From Xylanibacillus composti (GTDB taxonomy: Bacteria; Bacillota; Bacilli; Paenibacillales; K13): a stretch of DNA of 38,911 nucleotides. Positions 24,322 through 32,741 of the stretch are shown one piece after another. Position 1 is the first letter of the stretch. Each line of letters starts with the position of its first letter. Location: contig NZ_BOVK01000069.1 of assembly GCF_018403685.1 (NCBI RefSeq), positions 1 through 38,911 on the forward strand, in the 5' to 3' direction. Made by a program: the position numbers and the translations under genes. The notes below the pieces were generated by a model. It had not been told where the DNA came from. It saw nothing but the letters and a program-made list of their open reading frames with translations, and searched no databases.

Positions 24322-26115
24322 ATGATCGAGCAAGCCAGACAGGCGCTCAAACAATGGTTTGGGTATGATGCATTTCGCAAGGGACAAGAGGAGCTGGTCA
24401 GCGCGCTGCTGGACGGACGGGATGCGCTGGCTGTCATGCCGACAGGAGCGGGGAAATCGATTTGCTACCAGCTTCCGGCCCTGATGCTGCCGGGCACGAC
24501 CTTGGTTGTGTCCCCGCTGATTTCTCTAATGAAGGATCAGGTGGACGCGTTGAATGAGACAGGCATTGCGACCGCCTTCCTCAATAGCACACTTCGTGCG
24601 GATGAGCTGAACAGGACGATGCAGGAAATGGAAGAAGGCCGCTACAAAATGATATATATTGCCCCGGAGCGACTGGATTCGGAGCGGTTTATGCGTTTGG
24701 TCTCTTCCCTGCATATACCGCTGATTGCCGTTGACGAGGCGCATTGTGTTTCGCAATGGGGACACGACTTTCGGCCAAGCTATATGCAAATCCCGAAGCT
24801 GCTGCGCCAGATTCATCCGCGGCCGGTAGTGGCGGCCTTTACCGCGACAGCAACCGACAAGGTGAAGGAGGATATCGTCCAGCATCTGAAGCTGAGTCGG
24901 CCGGTGCGCGTGACAACCGGATATGCGCGGGAGAACCTGACCTTCTCCGTCGTCAAGGGTGTAGACAAGCGCAAATTTCTGGCCTCCTACATGCAGCAGC
25001 GAGCCGGACAGTCCGGCATCATCTACGCCTCCACGCGCAAGGAGGTGGATAGCTGCCGGGATTACTTGCTTCGGCTCGGCATTGAGGCCGGACGCTATCA
25101 TGCCGGTTTGAGCGAGCAAGAGCGGGCGGAAAGCCAGGAGAAATTTCTCTATGATGAGCTGAAGGTGATGGTGGCCACGAACGCCTTCGGCATGGGCATA
25201 GACAAGTCCAATGTGCGCTTCGTCCTGCATTATAATGTACCGAAAAATCTCGAATCCTACTATCAGGAAGCCGGCAGAGCGGGCAGGGACGGCGAGCCGG
25301 GAGAATGTGTGCTGCTTTATGCGCCGCAGGACACCATGACGCAAAAGTTCCTGATCGAGCAAGGCGAGTCCGACGAGCAGCGCAAGCAGATGGAGTACGC
25401 CAACTTGCGCGACATGATTGACTACTGCCATACGACAGGCTGCTTGCAGAAGCATGTTGTGACGTATTTCGGGGAGCAGGATGCAGCAGAGTGCGGACGC
25501 TGCAGCAGCTGCACGGATGAGCGGGAAGTGACAGATATTACGGAGCATGCGCAGAAGATTTTTTCTTGCGTAGTCCGCATGAAGCAACGTTTCGGCATTA
25601 CGATTACAGCGAAGGTGCTGCGCGGGGCCAAGGATGCGAAGGTGCGGCAGTTCGGCTTTGACCGGCTGCCTACCTATGGGGTGATGGGCAGCTACAAGGA
25701 AAAGGAAATCGTGCAGCTGATTAACGTGCTTGCCGCGGACGGCTATCTGCGGTTGTCGGACAGCCAATTCCCGGTACTGTCCCTGACCCAGAGAGCAGTC
25801 GCTGTGCTGGAAGGGAAGGAACGGGTAGAGCAGCGCGTCACGATTGTGGAGCAAGCCGCTGAACGGATTATGCTGGCTGGCGACGACGAGCTGTTCGACC
25901 GGCTGCGCCAGCTTCGCAAATCGCTCGCTGACAAGGCGAAGGTGCCGCCATTCACGATCTTCCATGACGCGACGCTGCGGGAAATGTGCGTGCGCTTGCC
26001 TGCAAGCGAGGCCGAGCTCGGCGAGGTCAAGGGTGTGGGAGAACGCAAGCTGGCCCGCTATGGTCGGGCGTTTCTTCAGGTGATTGCCGAATATGCTGCG
26101 GAGACAAAGAATTAG
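24322..26115 (+). CDS. recQ: ATP-dependent DNA helicase RecQ
   Basis: 597 residues, full length for RecQ. Walker A is MPTGAGKS (39-46), the Walker B box DEAH is at 138-141, motif VI is QEAGRAGRDG. The RQC zinc site is C374, C391, C394, C397, with the same spacing as E. coli RecQ. A winged-helix region and a C-terminal HRDC domain (about 525-597, LFDRLRQLRKSLADKAKVPP) follow. It unwinds DNA 3' to 5' in recombination repair. AAAGGAGAGG is five to six bases before the ATG, right after the second leader hairpin. Confidence 0.95.
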   Translation: MIEQARQALKQWFGYDAFRKGQEELVSALLDGRDALAVMPTGAGKSICYQLPALMLPGTTLVVSPLISLMKDQVDALNETGIATAFLNSTLRADELNRTMQEMEEGRYKMIYIAPERLDSERFMRLVSSLHIPLIAVDEAHCVSQWGHDFRPSYMQIPKLLRQIHPRPVVAAFTATATDKVKEDIVQHLKLSRPVRVTTGYARENLTFSVVKGVDKRKFLASYMQQRAGQSGIIYASTRKEVDSCRDYLLRLGIEAGRYHAGLSEQERAESQEKFLYDELKVMVATNAFGMGIDKSNVRFVLHYNVPKNLESYYQEAGRAGRDGEPGECVLLYAPQDTMTQKFLIEQGESDEQRKQMEYANLRDMIDYCHTTGCLQKHVVTYFGEQDAAECGRCSSCTDEREVTDITEHAQKIFSCVVRMKQRFGITITAKVLRGAKDAKVRQFGFDRLPTYGVMGSYKEKEIVQLINVLAADGYLRLSDSQFPVLSLTQRAVAVLEGKERVEQRVTIVEQAAERIMLAGDDELFDRLRQLRKSLADKAKVPPFTIFHDATLREMCVRLPASEAELGEVKGVGERKLARYGRAFLQVIAEYAAETKN

Positions 26116-26192
26116 CCAAATCCGGTTTCGCCCGAAACGTATACCGGGCAAACCGGGATCATGGCAAGCCAATGAAAGGTGGGGGCCTAACG

Positions 26193-27638
26193 ATGCATGT
26201 CGATGTCTTGACGACATTGTCTTCTTTGATCTTCGCGGTCAACATGCTGCTTGCAGTTGCAGTCATCTTCCTGGAGCGGCGCAATGTCGGCGCTACCTGG
26301 GCATGGCTGATGGTTCTCTTCCTGCTGCCCGGCGTCGGATTTGTCGTCTACATGCTGCTCGGGCAAAATTTGAGCCGGCGCAAAATCTATAAGCTGACTG
26401 AGGAAAATGTGAAGGTATTTCAGGATGCGCTGGCCAAGCAGCGGGAAGATCTGCCGATCTACCGTTTCAGTGATGCGGAAACTGCGGCGTACCGGGATTT
26501 GATCCATATGAACTTGGCCAGCGGCAAGTCGCTGTACACGCAAGACAATACCGTGCAGATTTATACAGAAGGCTCGGCCAAATTTGCAGCCCTGAAGGAT
26601 GCGATCAGCTCGGCCGGGCATCACATTCACCTGCTCTATTACATATGGCGCAACGATGATCTTGGCAGAAGCTTGGTTCGCATGCTGGTTGAAAAAGCCC
26701 GCGAAGGTGTGCAGGTGCGGGTGCTGGTCGATGATGTGGGCAGCTCGGCACTGCCGCGCTCGTTTTGGCGCGAGCTGCAGGTTGCCGGGGGCATGGTGGC
26801 GGCCTTCTTTCCGTCACGAGTGCCTTACTTGAACATGCGCGTCAATTACCGCAACCATCGCAAGCTGGCGATTATCGACGGCAAGGTTGGATTTATCGGC
26901 GGATTCAATGTGGGAGACGAGTATTTGGGGCTGACGGAGCGCTTTGGCTTTTGGCGAGACACGCATTTGCGGGTAGAAGGCAGTGCGGTTCACCAGATGC
27001 AGGCTCAGTTTCTGCTCGATTGGACGTTGGCTTCGGATAAACAGCTGCTGAGCGACGATACTTATTTTCCGGAAGCAGAGCGGAGAGGGGCAGTCGGACT
27101 GCAGGTGCTTGTAAGCGGGCCGAACAATGCCGAGGAGCAAATTCGCAATGCCTATATCAAGATGATCAACAGCGCCAAGCGCAATGTGCTCATCCAGACG
27201 CCCTATTTCATCCCGGATGAAAGTCTGTTCACTGCGCTGAAGATGGCTGCCTTGTCTGGCGTCGATGTGCAGATGATGCTGCCGAGCAAGCCGGACCGCA
27301 AGCTCGTGTACTGGGCCTCCATCTCCTATCTGGACGAGCTGCTCGAAGCGGGGGTTACCTGCTATCTTTACGAAAAAGGCTTTCTCCATGCGAAGACAAT
27401 CGTGGTGGACGGGAAGGTTGCGACCGTAGGAACGGCCAATGTAGACATTCGCAGCTTTAAGCTGAACTTTGAAGTAAACGCATTGATCTTTGATTCGCAG
27501 AAAGCCGGGGAGCTGGAACGAATTTTTATGGACGATCTTGAGCATTGCCGGATTCTTACGCTTGCCGCATACAAAGAACGTCCGCTTTCTCAGCGCTTCA
27601 TGGAATCATGTGCCCGTCTGTTGTCTCCTATCCTTTAA
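26193..27638 (+). CDS. cls: Cardiolipin synthase
   Basis: About 481 residues. Two N-terminal membrane segments (SSLIFAVNMLLAVAVIFLE and WAWLMVLFLLPGVGFVVYML) are followed by two phospholipase D domains with HKD motifs NHRKLAIIDG (His222) and HAKTIVVDG (His399). It condenses two phosphatidylglycerol molecules to cardiolipin at the membrane. The ATG at 26193 is behind AAAGGTGGGGG; the frame from 25986 lies inside recQ. It follows recQ by 77 bp without a visible terminator. Confidence 0.95.
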   Translation: MHVDVLTTLSSLIFAVNMLLAVAVIFLERRNVGATWAWLMVLFLLPGVGFVVYMLLGQNLSRRKIYKLTEENVKVFQDALAKQREDLPIYRFSDAETAAYRDLIHMNLASGKSLYTQDNTVQIYTEGSAKFAALKDAISSAGHHIHLLYYIWRNDDLGRSLVRMLVEKAREGVQVRVLVDDVGSSALPRSFWRELQVAGGMVAAFFPSRVPYLNMRVNYRNHRKLAIIDGKVGFIGGFNVGDEYLGLTERFGFWRDTHLRVEGSAVHQMQAQFLLDWTLASDKQLLSDDTYFPEAERRGAVGLQVLVSGPNNAEEQIRNAYIKMINSAKRNVLIQTPYFIPDESLFTALKMAALSGVDVQMMLPSKPDRKLVYWASISYLDELLEAGVTCYLYEKGFLHAKTIVVDGKVATVGTANVDIRSFKLNFEVNALIFDSQKAGELERIFMDDLEHCRILTLAAYKERPLSQRFMESCARLLSPIL

Positions 27639-27640
27639 TG

Positions 27641-27657
27641 CGGCATGCCGCTTTGCA
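27641..27657 (+). terminator. Short hairpin after cls
   Basis: GCGGCATGCCGC is a perfect palindrome followed by TTT; small and only weakly terminator-like. Confidence 0.35.
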
Positions 27658-27686
27658 TTGCTTAAACGATTGGAAATTGATATACT
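27658..27686 (+). promoter_or_regulatory. Sigma-A promoter of the flavoprotein gene
   Basis: TTGCTT (27658-27663), 17-bp spacer, TATACT (27681-27686), about 118 bp before the start codon. Confidence 0.5.
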
Positions 27687-27803
27687 GTAATTGCATGTAT
27701 CACAGTTTCGCTTGATCCGCATACGACAGGTACTGTTGGCTGCAAGAAGCGGATCGGGCGGGGAAAGTGAAGAAGAAGTGTCACGGAAGGAGCTGTAGCA
27801 AAC

Positions 27804-28364
27804 ATGTATGATATCGCTATTATTGGAGCTGGACCAGCCGGTGCCAGCGCGGCCTTGTTCGCAGCGAAAGCGGGCAAGAAAACCATTGTATTGGACAACG
27901 ACAAGAGCATGACGAAGAGAGCCTGGGTAGAAAACCATTACGGTGTCATGGAAATAACTGGCCCAGACTTGATCGAGCTTGGCAAGAAGCAGGCCGCCAA
28001 ATTTGGCGCTGAGATCGTGGAAGATACGGTCGTCCATATTGCGAAGAGCGGCGAAGGATTGAAGGTCGAAGGAGAGAACGGCCAATACGAGGCTCGTCAC
28101 GTAATTGTGGCTACAGGCCTCGGCGTTGATATTGCCGAGAAAGCCGGACTCAAGACGAAGGACGGCACGGAGCCGCGTATCAAGACCGTGTTGGATGCAG
28201 ATGCTGACGGCAAGACGAACATAGAAGGCGTATGGGCTGCGGGCACCGTTGCAGGCGTAAGCGTGCATACGATCATTACCGCAGGAGACGGCGCGAAAGT
28301 TGCGATCAACGTCATCAGCGAGCTGAACGGCGAACGTTACGTCGATCATGACATCATGAAGTAA
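27804..28364 (+). CDS. Short FAD-dependent oxidoreductase related to thioredoxin reductase
   Basis: 186 residues, little more than half of a thioredoxin reductase. The FAD dinucleotide motif is IIGAGPAGASAA (GxGxxG at 8-13); ARHVIVATGLG and a C-terminal GVWAAGTVAG with the closing helix follow. There is no CxxC and no separate NADPH domain, and the Asp normally following AAG is replaced by Thr-Val. It should bind FAD, but redox partner and activity are unknown. AAGGAG sits nine bases before the ATG. Single-gene unit with its own promoter. Confidence 0.75.
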   Translation: MYDIAIIGAGPAGASAALFAAKAGKKTIVLDNDKSMTKRAWVENHYGVMEITGPDLIELGKKQAAKFGAEIVEDTVVHIAKSGEGLKVEGENGQYEARHVIVATGLGVDIAEKAGLKTKDGTEPRIKTVLDADADGKTNIEGVWAAGTVAGVSVHTIITAGDGAKVAINVISELNGERYVDHDIMK

Positions 28365-28392
28365 TAGGCCTGAAACCCATATAGGAAGTAGC

Positions 28393-28446
28393 AGTGACGG
28401 CACCTGCCAAGAGCGGGCGGCCGTCATTCTTATTTTGCGGCCATAT
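28393..28446. terminator. Stem-loop between convergent genes
   Basis: AGTGACGGC (28393-28401) pairs with GCCGTCATT (28430-28438), followed on the plus strand by CTTATTTTG. Confidence 0.6.
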
Positions 28447-28475
28447 GCTTGGTAGCTTTGCCAACGGCACGCTGC

Positions 28476-29042
28476 TCAGGACTTGGATGTCCGGGGGAGC
28501 GGAGCGAATTGGGTACGCTGACTCAGCCAGTGTGCGGTCATATAGATAAGCACATAGATGGGGAATGAATAGAAATATTCCCAATTTGCCATCACGTAGT
28601 AGTCCAGCCAGGCCATCAGGGGCTCTCCGACGAAGGAGGACATTCCTGAGAAAACAATCGCCTTCAGCAAAGGATGTACAAGCGGCTTGTACTGAATCAG
28701 GAGCATGATGATTACCGGGAAGAGGGAGGTGTCCCACGGCAAGTAGGTCGGGAAGAAAGGGATGACTTTATGCTTGTAGTACCATAATCCAAAGTTGGCG
28801 CCAACAAAGTCAAAAGAGCATGTGATGATGATGACGAAAAAACCGACCAGCAGCAGCCTGTAGGTGCTTGTTTTGCTTCGCAGCAAAAACCAGATGATCC
28901 AGGGGAGGACTGTTAAGGCTACGCCTGCCCACCACCTTGGCGTGTACAGGTCGTACTGCAGCCAGAGCTCCACCATTTCGCAAGTATTTGATACTTCAAT
29001 CTGATTCATTTGTTCGATTTTTTGGTCATAGCTGCTGCTCAT
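28476..29042 (-). CDS. CBO0543-type integral membrane protein
   Basis: 188 residues with about five hydrophobic segments (WWAGVALTVLPWIIWFLL, LLLVGFFVIIITCSFDFVG, FPVIIMLLIQYKPLVHPL, AIVFSGMSSFVGEPLMAWLD, FPIYVLIYMTAHWLSQ). The pattern around LWYYKHKVIPFFPTYLPWD and the size resemble the CBO0543 family, common in sporeformers and of unknown function. AAGGTGAT lies about six bases before the ATG at 29042. It has no obvious partner; the neighbours on the same strand begin 130 bp upstream. Confidence 0.7.
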   Translation of the reverse strand: MSSSYDQKIEQMNQIEVSNTCEMVELWLQYDLYTPRWWAGVALTVLPWIIWFLLRSKTSTYRLLLVGFFVIIITCSFDFVGANFGLWYYKHKVIPFFPTYLPWDTSLFPVIIMLLIQYKPLVHPLLKAIVFSGMSSFVGEPLMAWLDYYVMANWEYFYSFPIYVLIYMTAHWLSQRTQFAPLPRTSKS

Positions 29043-29171
29043 GGAAGATCACCTTTTTATCTGTTCAAATGATTCGAGAATGGAGCCTGCCCGGCGGCCG
29101 CGAACGTCCCCCGGGCATAGATTGTGGGCATGCTTCATCCAAAAATGGAAGGTACAATGACGGGTTCGATC

Positions 29172-29381
29172 TTAATGCATGAGCGGATTTCTTTTTTTCT
29201 TATAGCGGGTAACGAGCTTGGGCAGATGTTTGATTCCTCTTATCATGTCCCCCTTGCAAATGGGGCATTCAGGATAAGCTTCGGCGGTGAACTCCTCGCG
29301 CATCCATGCTTTGCACGCCGGACTCTTGCAGCGCCATATCGGCAGGGCCATCAGCTCCGGCTTGCTCTCTTCTGTATCCAC
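29172..29381 (-). CDS. YdjO-type zinc-ribbon protein
   Basis: 69 residues from a GTG at 29381, set by AAAGGAG nine bases upstream; the longer frame to 29447 has no site. Cys pairs in IWRCKSPACKAWMREEF and YPECPICKGDM (four Cys) form a probable zinc ribbon, followed by KHLPKL and a basic tail. The arrangement matches the YdjO family, described as cold-inducible in Bacillus. Molecular function unknown. It follows the PAP2-type gene on the same strand by 62 bp and may share its transcript. Confidence 0.7.
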   Translation of the reverse strand: MDTEESKPELMALPIWRCKSPACKAWMREEFTAEAYPECPICKGDMIRGIKHLPKLVTRYKKKRNPLMH

Positions 29382-29443
29382 TCGGCTCAGCTCCTTTGTG
29401 ATCGGCTGTAGTGGGAAGGAGGGAGAATGGAAGGCAAGCGGTC

Positions 29444-29902
29444 TCAAGGCCTGATTAACAGTGCGCTTGCCGTTCCCAATGCGGTGCCGAGCAAGGCTCC
29501 TCCCAGCACTTCAACGGGCTGATGGCCGATGCGCTCCTCAAGCTCCTGCTTCCTGCGCGTATGATGGATGCCCGGATGATGGCCGGCCAGCGCTTCTACA
29601 TGCGCGTCCAAATCATTCACTTGAATGGCCATTTCACCGGCGTGGCGGCGAAGATTCATCGCGTCGTACATGACGATGATCCCCAGCATGGCGGCAATCG
29701 CAAATTCCGGCGAACGGATTCCGCGGCGCACGGCCATATAAGAAGCGAGTGCAGCAACGCCGCTGGAATGTGCGCTGGGCATCCCGCCGGCGCCGAAGAG
29801 AGTGCGGGGACGCGCTTCCTTGTTGCGCCATAATTGAAGAGGTCCCTTTAACAGCTGAGCGGTGCCGACAGCCGTGAGCGCAGTCATCAGTCCTTGATTC
29901 AT
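29444..29902 (-). CDS. Divergent PAP2 family membrane protein (YuiD-like)
   Basis: 152 residues. The family motifs GGMPSAHSSGVAALA, DAMNLRRHAGE and IGHQPVEVLGGALLG are all present; the PSAH and RRHAGE parts correspond to the phosphatase motifs of PAP2 enzymes in reduced form. Membrane segments lie near residues 1-20, 50-85 and 130-150. A lipid phosphatase role is possible but not shown for this subfamily. GGGAGGTG lies seven bases before the ATG at 29902. Confidence 0.85.
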   Translation of the reverse strand: MNQGLMTALTAVGTAQLLKGPLQLWRNKEARPRTLFGAGGMPSAHSSGVAALASYMAVRRGIRSPEFAIAAMLGIIVMYDAMNLRRHAGEMAIQVNDLDAHVEALAGHHPGIHHTRRKQELEERIGHQPVEVLGGALLGTALGTASALLIRP

Positions 29903-29954
29903 CTTGATTCACCTCCCGTGCAATCCTCATCCTACATTGTTTCCTCTTGTGCTG

Positions 29955-29972
29955 GCCGGCATCCTTGCCGGC
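29955..29972. other. Perfect hairpin downstream of the CDF exporter gene
   Basis: GCCGGCA and TGCCGGC around a TCCT loop. No T-tract follows, so it may act as a weak terminator or 3' stabiliser for the exporter mRNA. Confidence 0.4.
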
Positions 29973-29999
29973 TGATCCGCATTTATCCAAGTGGCGTGA

Positions 30000-30953
30000 T
30001 TACACTTTCAGCTGGCTGTGCTGCAAGCCGGATTTTTCAATTTGAATCGTGGCATGCGAGAGACTGTATCGTTCTTCCAATAACTGAACCGCCTGCTGCA
30101 AAATATGCTGCTCGTTCCGATCATCCTCGATTTCTACATGGCAGCTCATGGCATCCAGGCCGGAGGTAATCGTCCAAATGTGCAAATCATGCACGTCCAG
30201 GACGCCCTCGAGTTCCAGCAGCGACCGCTTGACATCCTCTGTATGAACGCCTGAAGGAGCCCCTTCCATCAGAATATGGACCGCGCGTCGGATAACCCCC
30301 CATGCGCTTCGCAGGATCAGCAGCGCGACAACCACACTGATCAATGGATCAGCCCAGTACCACGAGAAGAGGAGCATCAGCAACCCTGCGAGGATGGCGC
30401 CGACTGACCCGAGCGCGTCGCCAAGCACGTGCAGGTAAGCGCTGCGGACATTCAGGTTGCCCTGCACATCGCTTTTGCGTATAAGCACCCATGCGCTGAC
30501 CAGATTCGCCAGCAGACCGATGGAAGCGATGCCGATCATGGTAGCGCTTGACACTTCCGGAGGAGCCTGCAGCCGTTCGTATGCCTCCCAGCTGATCCAG
30601 CCGGCTATAACGAACAAGGTGGTGCCATTGAACAGCGCGGCCAATATTTCGAACCGGTGGTATCCGTATGTGCGCTTCCCGGATGCGGGCCGTGCGGCGA
30701 TCCACATGGCAGCTAGGCTCAGCGCCAAGGAACCGGCGTCGCTCAGCATATGGCCGGAATCGGACAACAGCGCCAAGCTGTTGGTAAGCAGGCCGCCGAA
30801 AAATTCCAGCAGCATAATGCCGCTGGTGATGGCTAGCGCAATAGTCAATCCTTTCTTATTGCTTGGAGCATGAGGATGAGCATGGCCATGACCATGGTGG
30901 CAATGGGCATGAGGATCAGCAGCAGAATGGACATGAGGGGTATTCATTTTCAT
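30000..30953 (-). CDS. Cation diffusion facilitator, zinc/cobalt exporter (CzcD/CzrB type)
   Basis: About 317 residues, six membrane segments. A His-rich N-terminus (HVHSAADPHAHCHHGHGHAH) precedes TM1. The transport site is formed by SDSGHMLSDAGS in TM2 and HVLGDALGS in TM5 (both HxxxD), the pattern for Zn/Cd/Co exporters. A cytoplasmic ferredoxin-like domain (VLDVHDLHIWTI) ends the protein. It exports divalent metal in exchange for protons. ATG 30953 is eight bases after AAGAAGG. An SmtB/CzrA-type operator covers its transcription start, and the regulator gene is divergent. Confidence 0.95.
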   Translation of the reverse strand: MKMNTPHVHSAADPHAHCHHGHGHAHPHAPSNKKGLTIALAITSGIMLLEFFGGLLTNSLALLSDSGHMLSDAGSLALSLAAMWIAARPASGKRTYGYHRFEILAALFNGTTLFVIAGWISWEAYERLQAPPEVSSATMIGIASIGLLANLVSAWVLIRKSDVQGNLNVRSAYLHVLGDALGSVGAILAGLLMLLFSWYWADPLISVVVALLILRSAWGVIRRAVHILMEGAPSGVHTEDVKRSLLELEGVLDVHDLHIWTITSGLDAMSCHVEIEDDRNEQHILQQAVQLLEERYSLSHATIQIEKSGLQHSQLKV

Positions 30954-30976
30954 CACAGACACCTTCTTTACTAATA

Positions 30977-31000
30977 TATGAGCAATTATTCATATGAATA
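30977..31000. promoter_or_regulatory. ArsR/SmtB-type (CzrA-like) metalloregulator operator
   Basis: TATGAGCAATTATTCATA (30977-30994) is an imperfect dyad of the class bound by CzrA/SmtB repressors; it overlaps a second perfect dyad TATTCATATGAATA (30987-31000). Three half-sites thus lie directly downstream of the exporter -10 on the minus strand, over the expected transcript start. Confidence 0.75.
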
Positions 31001-31028
31001 GTGTACAGCAGGCTGGAAAATAAATCAA
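31000..31028 (-). promoter_or_regulatory. Sigma-A promoter of the CDF exporter gene
   Basis: On the minus strand TTGATT (31028-31023), a 17-bp spacer and TACACT (31005-31000), followed at once by the operator dyads. Confidence 0.65.
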
Positions 31029-31098
31029 TACATTGATACGGTCATCGGCGATCTTCTTGAATCGAACGCTCACGTTCTCGGTTCATGGACAGCTATGC

Positions 31099-31104
31099 TA
31101 TAAT
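31099..31104 (+). promoter_or_regulatory. -10 hexamer of the metalloregulator gene
   Basis: A perfect TATAAT 29 bp before the start codon; the region at -35 (TTCTCG) is weak. It lies about 100 bp from the dyads, so autoregulation through them is less clear. Confidence 0.45.
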
Positions 31105-31133
31105 GTTCAAAAAAGAGTGCGGTGGTGAACAAC

Positions 31134-31506
31134 ATGGCGAAGCTGGAGGCGGCTGACTGCGATGTGTGCTGCGACGGCAGCAGTCCGACGCAGGCGCAGG
31201 TAGTGAAGGAGCGCATGCTTGGTGACGGCAAAGTTACGGCAATGGCCGAAATGTATAAGGCGATGGGCGATCCGACCCGGATACGGCTGCTTTACGCGCT
31301 GATCCAAGGGGGGGGAGCTGTGTGTCCACGATCTCTGCATGGTGCTTGACATGACGCAATCCGCCGTATCGCATCAGCTGCGGTATTTGCGCAATGTGCG
31401 CATCGTCAAGCGCAGAAAAGCTGGCAAAACGGTGTATTATTCGATTGACGATCATCATATTGAGCAATTGTTCGAACAGACGTTGGCGCATATGACTCAT
31501 GACTGA
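31134..31506 (+). pseudogene. czrA: ArsR/SmtB-family zinc/cobalt repressor (CzrA-like) with a frameshift in a G8 run
   Basis: From ATG 31134 (GGTGGTGA upstream) the frame reads DCDVCCDG, then MYKAMGDPTRIRLLYALIQG, a winged-helix start. At eight G (31308-31315) it shifts and stops early. With seven G it continues ELCVHDLCMVLDMTQSAVSH, then QLRYLRNVRIVKRRKAGKTV and YYSIDDHHIEQLFEQTLAHM, ending at 31506: a normal repressor of about 123 residues. The C-terminal helix keeps the four CzrA alpha-5 zinc ligands (D-x-H...H-x-x-H). It would repress the divergent CDF gene. The gene is broken, phase-variable, or misread at the G run. Confidence 0.85.
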
Positions 31507-31534
31507 ACTGTTGGGAAGCACAAGGAGGACACAG

Positions 31535-32506
31535 ATGAAACGGGACATAGACGTAACAGCACTTGGCGAGGTTCTGATCGATTTTACCCCTGGCGGCGTA
31601 TCCCAGCAGGGACAGCCATTGTTCGAACGGAATCCGGGCGGAGCGCCGGCGAATGTGCTGGCGGCTCTGGCGAAGTGGGGGAAGCGGACTGCCTTTATCG
31701 GCAAGGTGGGCGAAGATGCGTTCGGCCGCTATTTGGCCGATGTGCTGGCAGAGTGTGGAATAGATTGCAGAGGACTGGTCCGCACCTCGCGCGCGAATAC
31801 GACGCTAGCATTCGTCCATCTGGATGAGAGCGGAGATCGCAGCTTCAGCTTTTACCGCAATCCGGGCGCGGATATGCTGCTGGACATTAGTGATGTCTCT
31901 GCCGATCAGCTGACGCGTCCCCGCATCTTTCACTTCGGTTCGGTCTCTATGTCTGCTGAGCCTGCCGCAACGGCAACGCTTCAGGCGGCACAGCGAGCCA
32001 GAATTGGCGGCACGATCATTTCCTTCGATCCGAACCTGCGGCCTCCTCTATGGAGCGATCTGGAGAATGCCAAGCGGAAGATAGAGGCAGGCATGCAGCT
32101 GGCTGACTTCGTGAAGCTCTCGGAGGAAGAGCTGCATTTCCTGACCGGCACCAATGATTTGGAATTGGGGACGAACCGGATCGCCGAACGCTTCCGCACG
32201 CCGCTGATGTTCGTTACATTGGCCGAACGGGGCTGTTTCTTCAACATGCAAGGACATACCGGGCTAGTTCCGGGCTTTGCTGTACAAACGGTCGATACGA
32301 CGGGAGCAGGAGACACCTTCGTTGCGGCCATGCTGTACCAACTGCTGGAGACAGGCTGGAAGCCTGGCGAGCAGGTAGAAGATTTGGCAGGCTTGGTCGC
32401 GTTCGCGAATGCGGCCGGCGCTCTGGCTACCAGGAAGAAAGGCGCGATTCCGGCAATCCCGGCTTACGACGAAATCAGAAAGCTTGCGACGACTCACCGC
32501 CCCTGA
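31535..32506 (+). CDS. PfkB-family carbohydrate kinase, probable fructokinase
   Basis: About 323 residues. It opens with VTALGEVLIDFTPGG and GGAPANVLAALAKWGKRTAF (sugar-binding PfkB motif 1) and carries DTTGAGDTFVAAML near residue 255, whose Asp is the catalytic base. Further features are KVGEDAFGRYLADVL and FDPNLRPPLW, common in bacterial fructokinases. It phosphorylates a free sugar, most likely fructose, with ATP. AAGGAGG precedes ATG 31535; an in-frame start at 31499 lies inside the regulator gene. It may be read through from the regulator gene, since only 28 bp separate them. Confidence 0.85.
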   Translation: MKRDIDVTALGEVLIDFTPGGVSQQGQPLFERNPGGAPANVLAALAKWGKRTAFIGKVGEDAFGRYLADVLAECGIDCRGLVRTSRANTTLAFVHLDESGDRSFSFYRNPGADMLLDISDVSADQLTRPRIFHFGSVSMSAEPAATATLQAAQRARIGGTIISFDPNLRPPLWSDLENAKRKIEAGMQLADFVKLSEEELHFLTGTNDLELGTNRIAERFRTPLMFVTLAERGCFFNMQGHTGLVPGFAVQTVDTTGAGDTFVAAMLYQLLETGWKPGEQVEDLAGLVAFANAAGALATRKKGAIPAIPAYDEIRKLATTHRP

Positions 32507-32523
32507 GTGAGGTCGTGACAGAT

Positions 32524-32562
32524 ACAGGCGGACCGGCTCGGCGGTTGCGGCCTGTTTTTTTT
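32524..32562 (+). terminator. Intrinsic terminator after the sugar kinase gene
   Basis: ACAGGC pairs with GCCTGT around a GC-rich loop with inner pairing (CCG and CGG), followed by eight T. Confidence 0.8.
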
Positions 32563-32741
32563 GCTTGTTTATGCATAATTGCCGGGAAAAGCGGAGATGT
32601 TGCAGAAGATGTTGGGCAAGCCGCTTTACTTGGAGAAACATTTCTGTTACAATCACTTACGAAAAGAAATTAAATATATAAACATAAGTGAGTAGAAAAG
32701 CGGGCAGCTTGTACAACGTGAAGTGGAGGAGGTGCGGACGG

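Noticed and set aside
24526-26217. 563-residue minus-strand open frame opposite recQ
   Set aside because: Antisense to an unmistakable recQ with all motifs; the translation matches no family.
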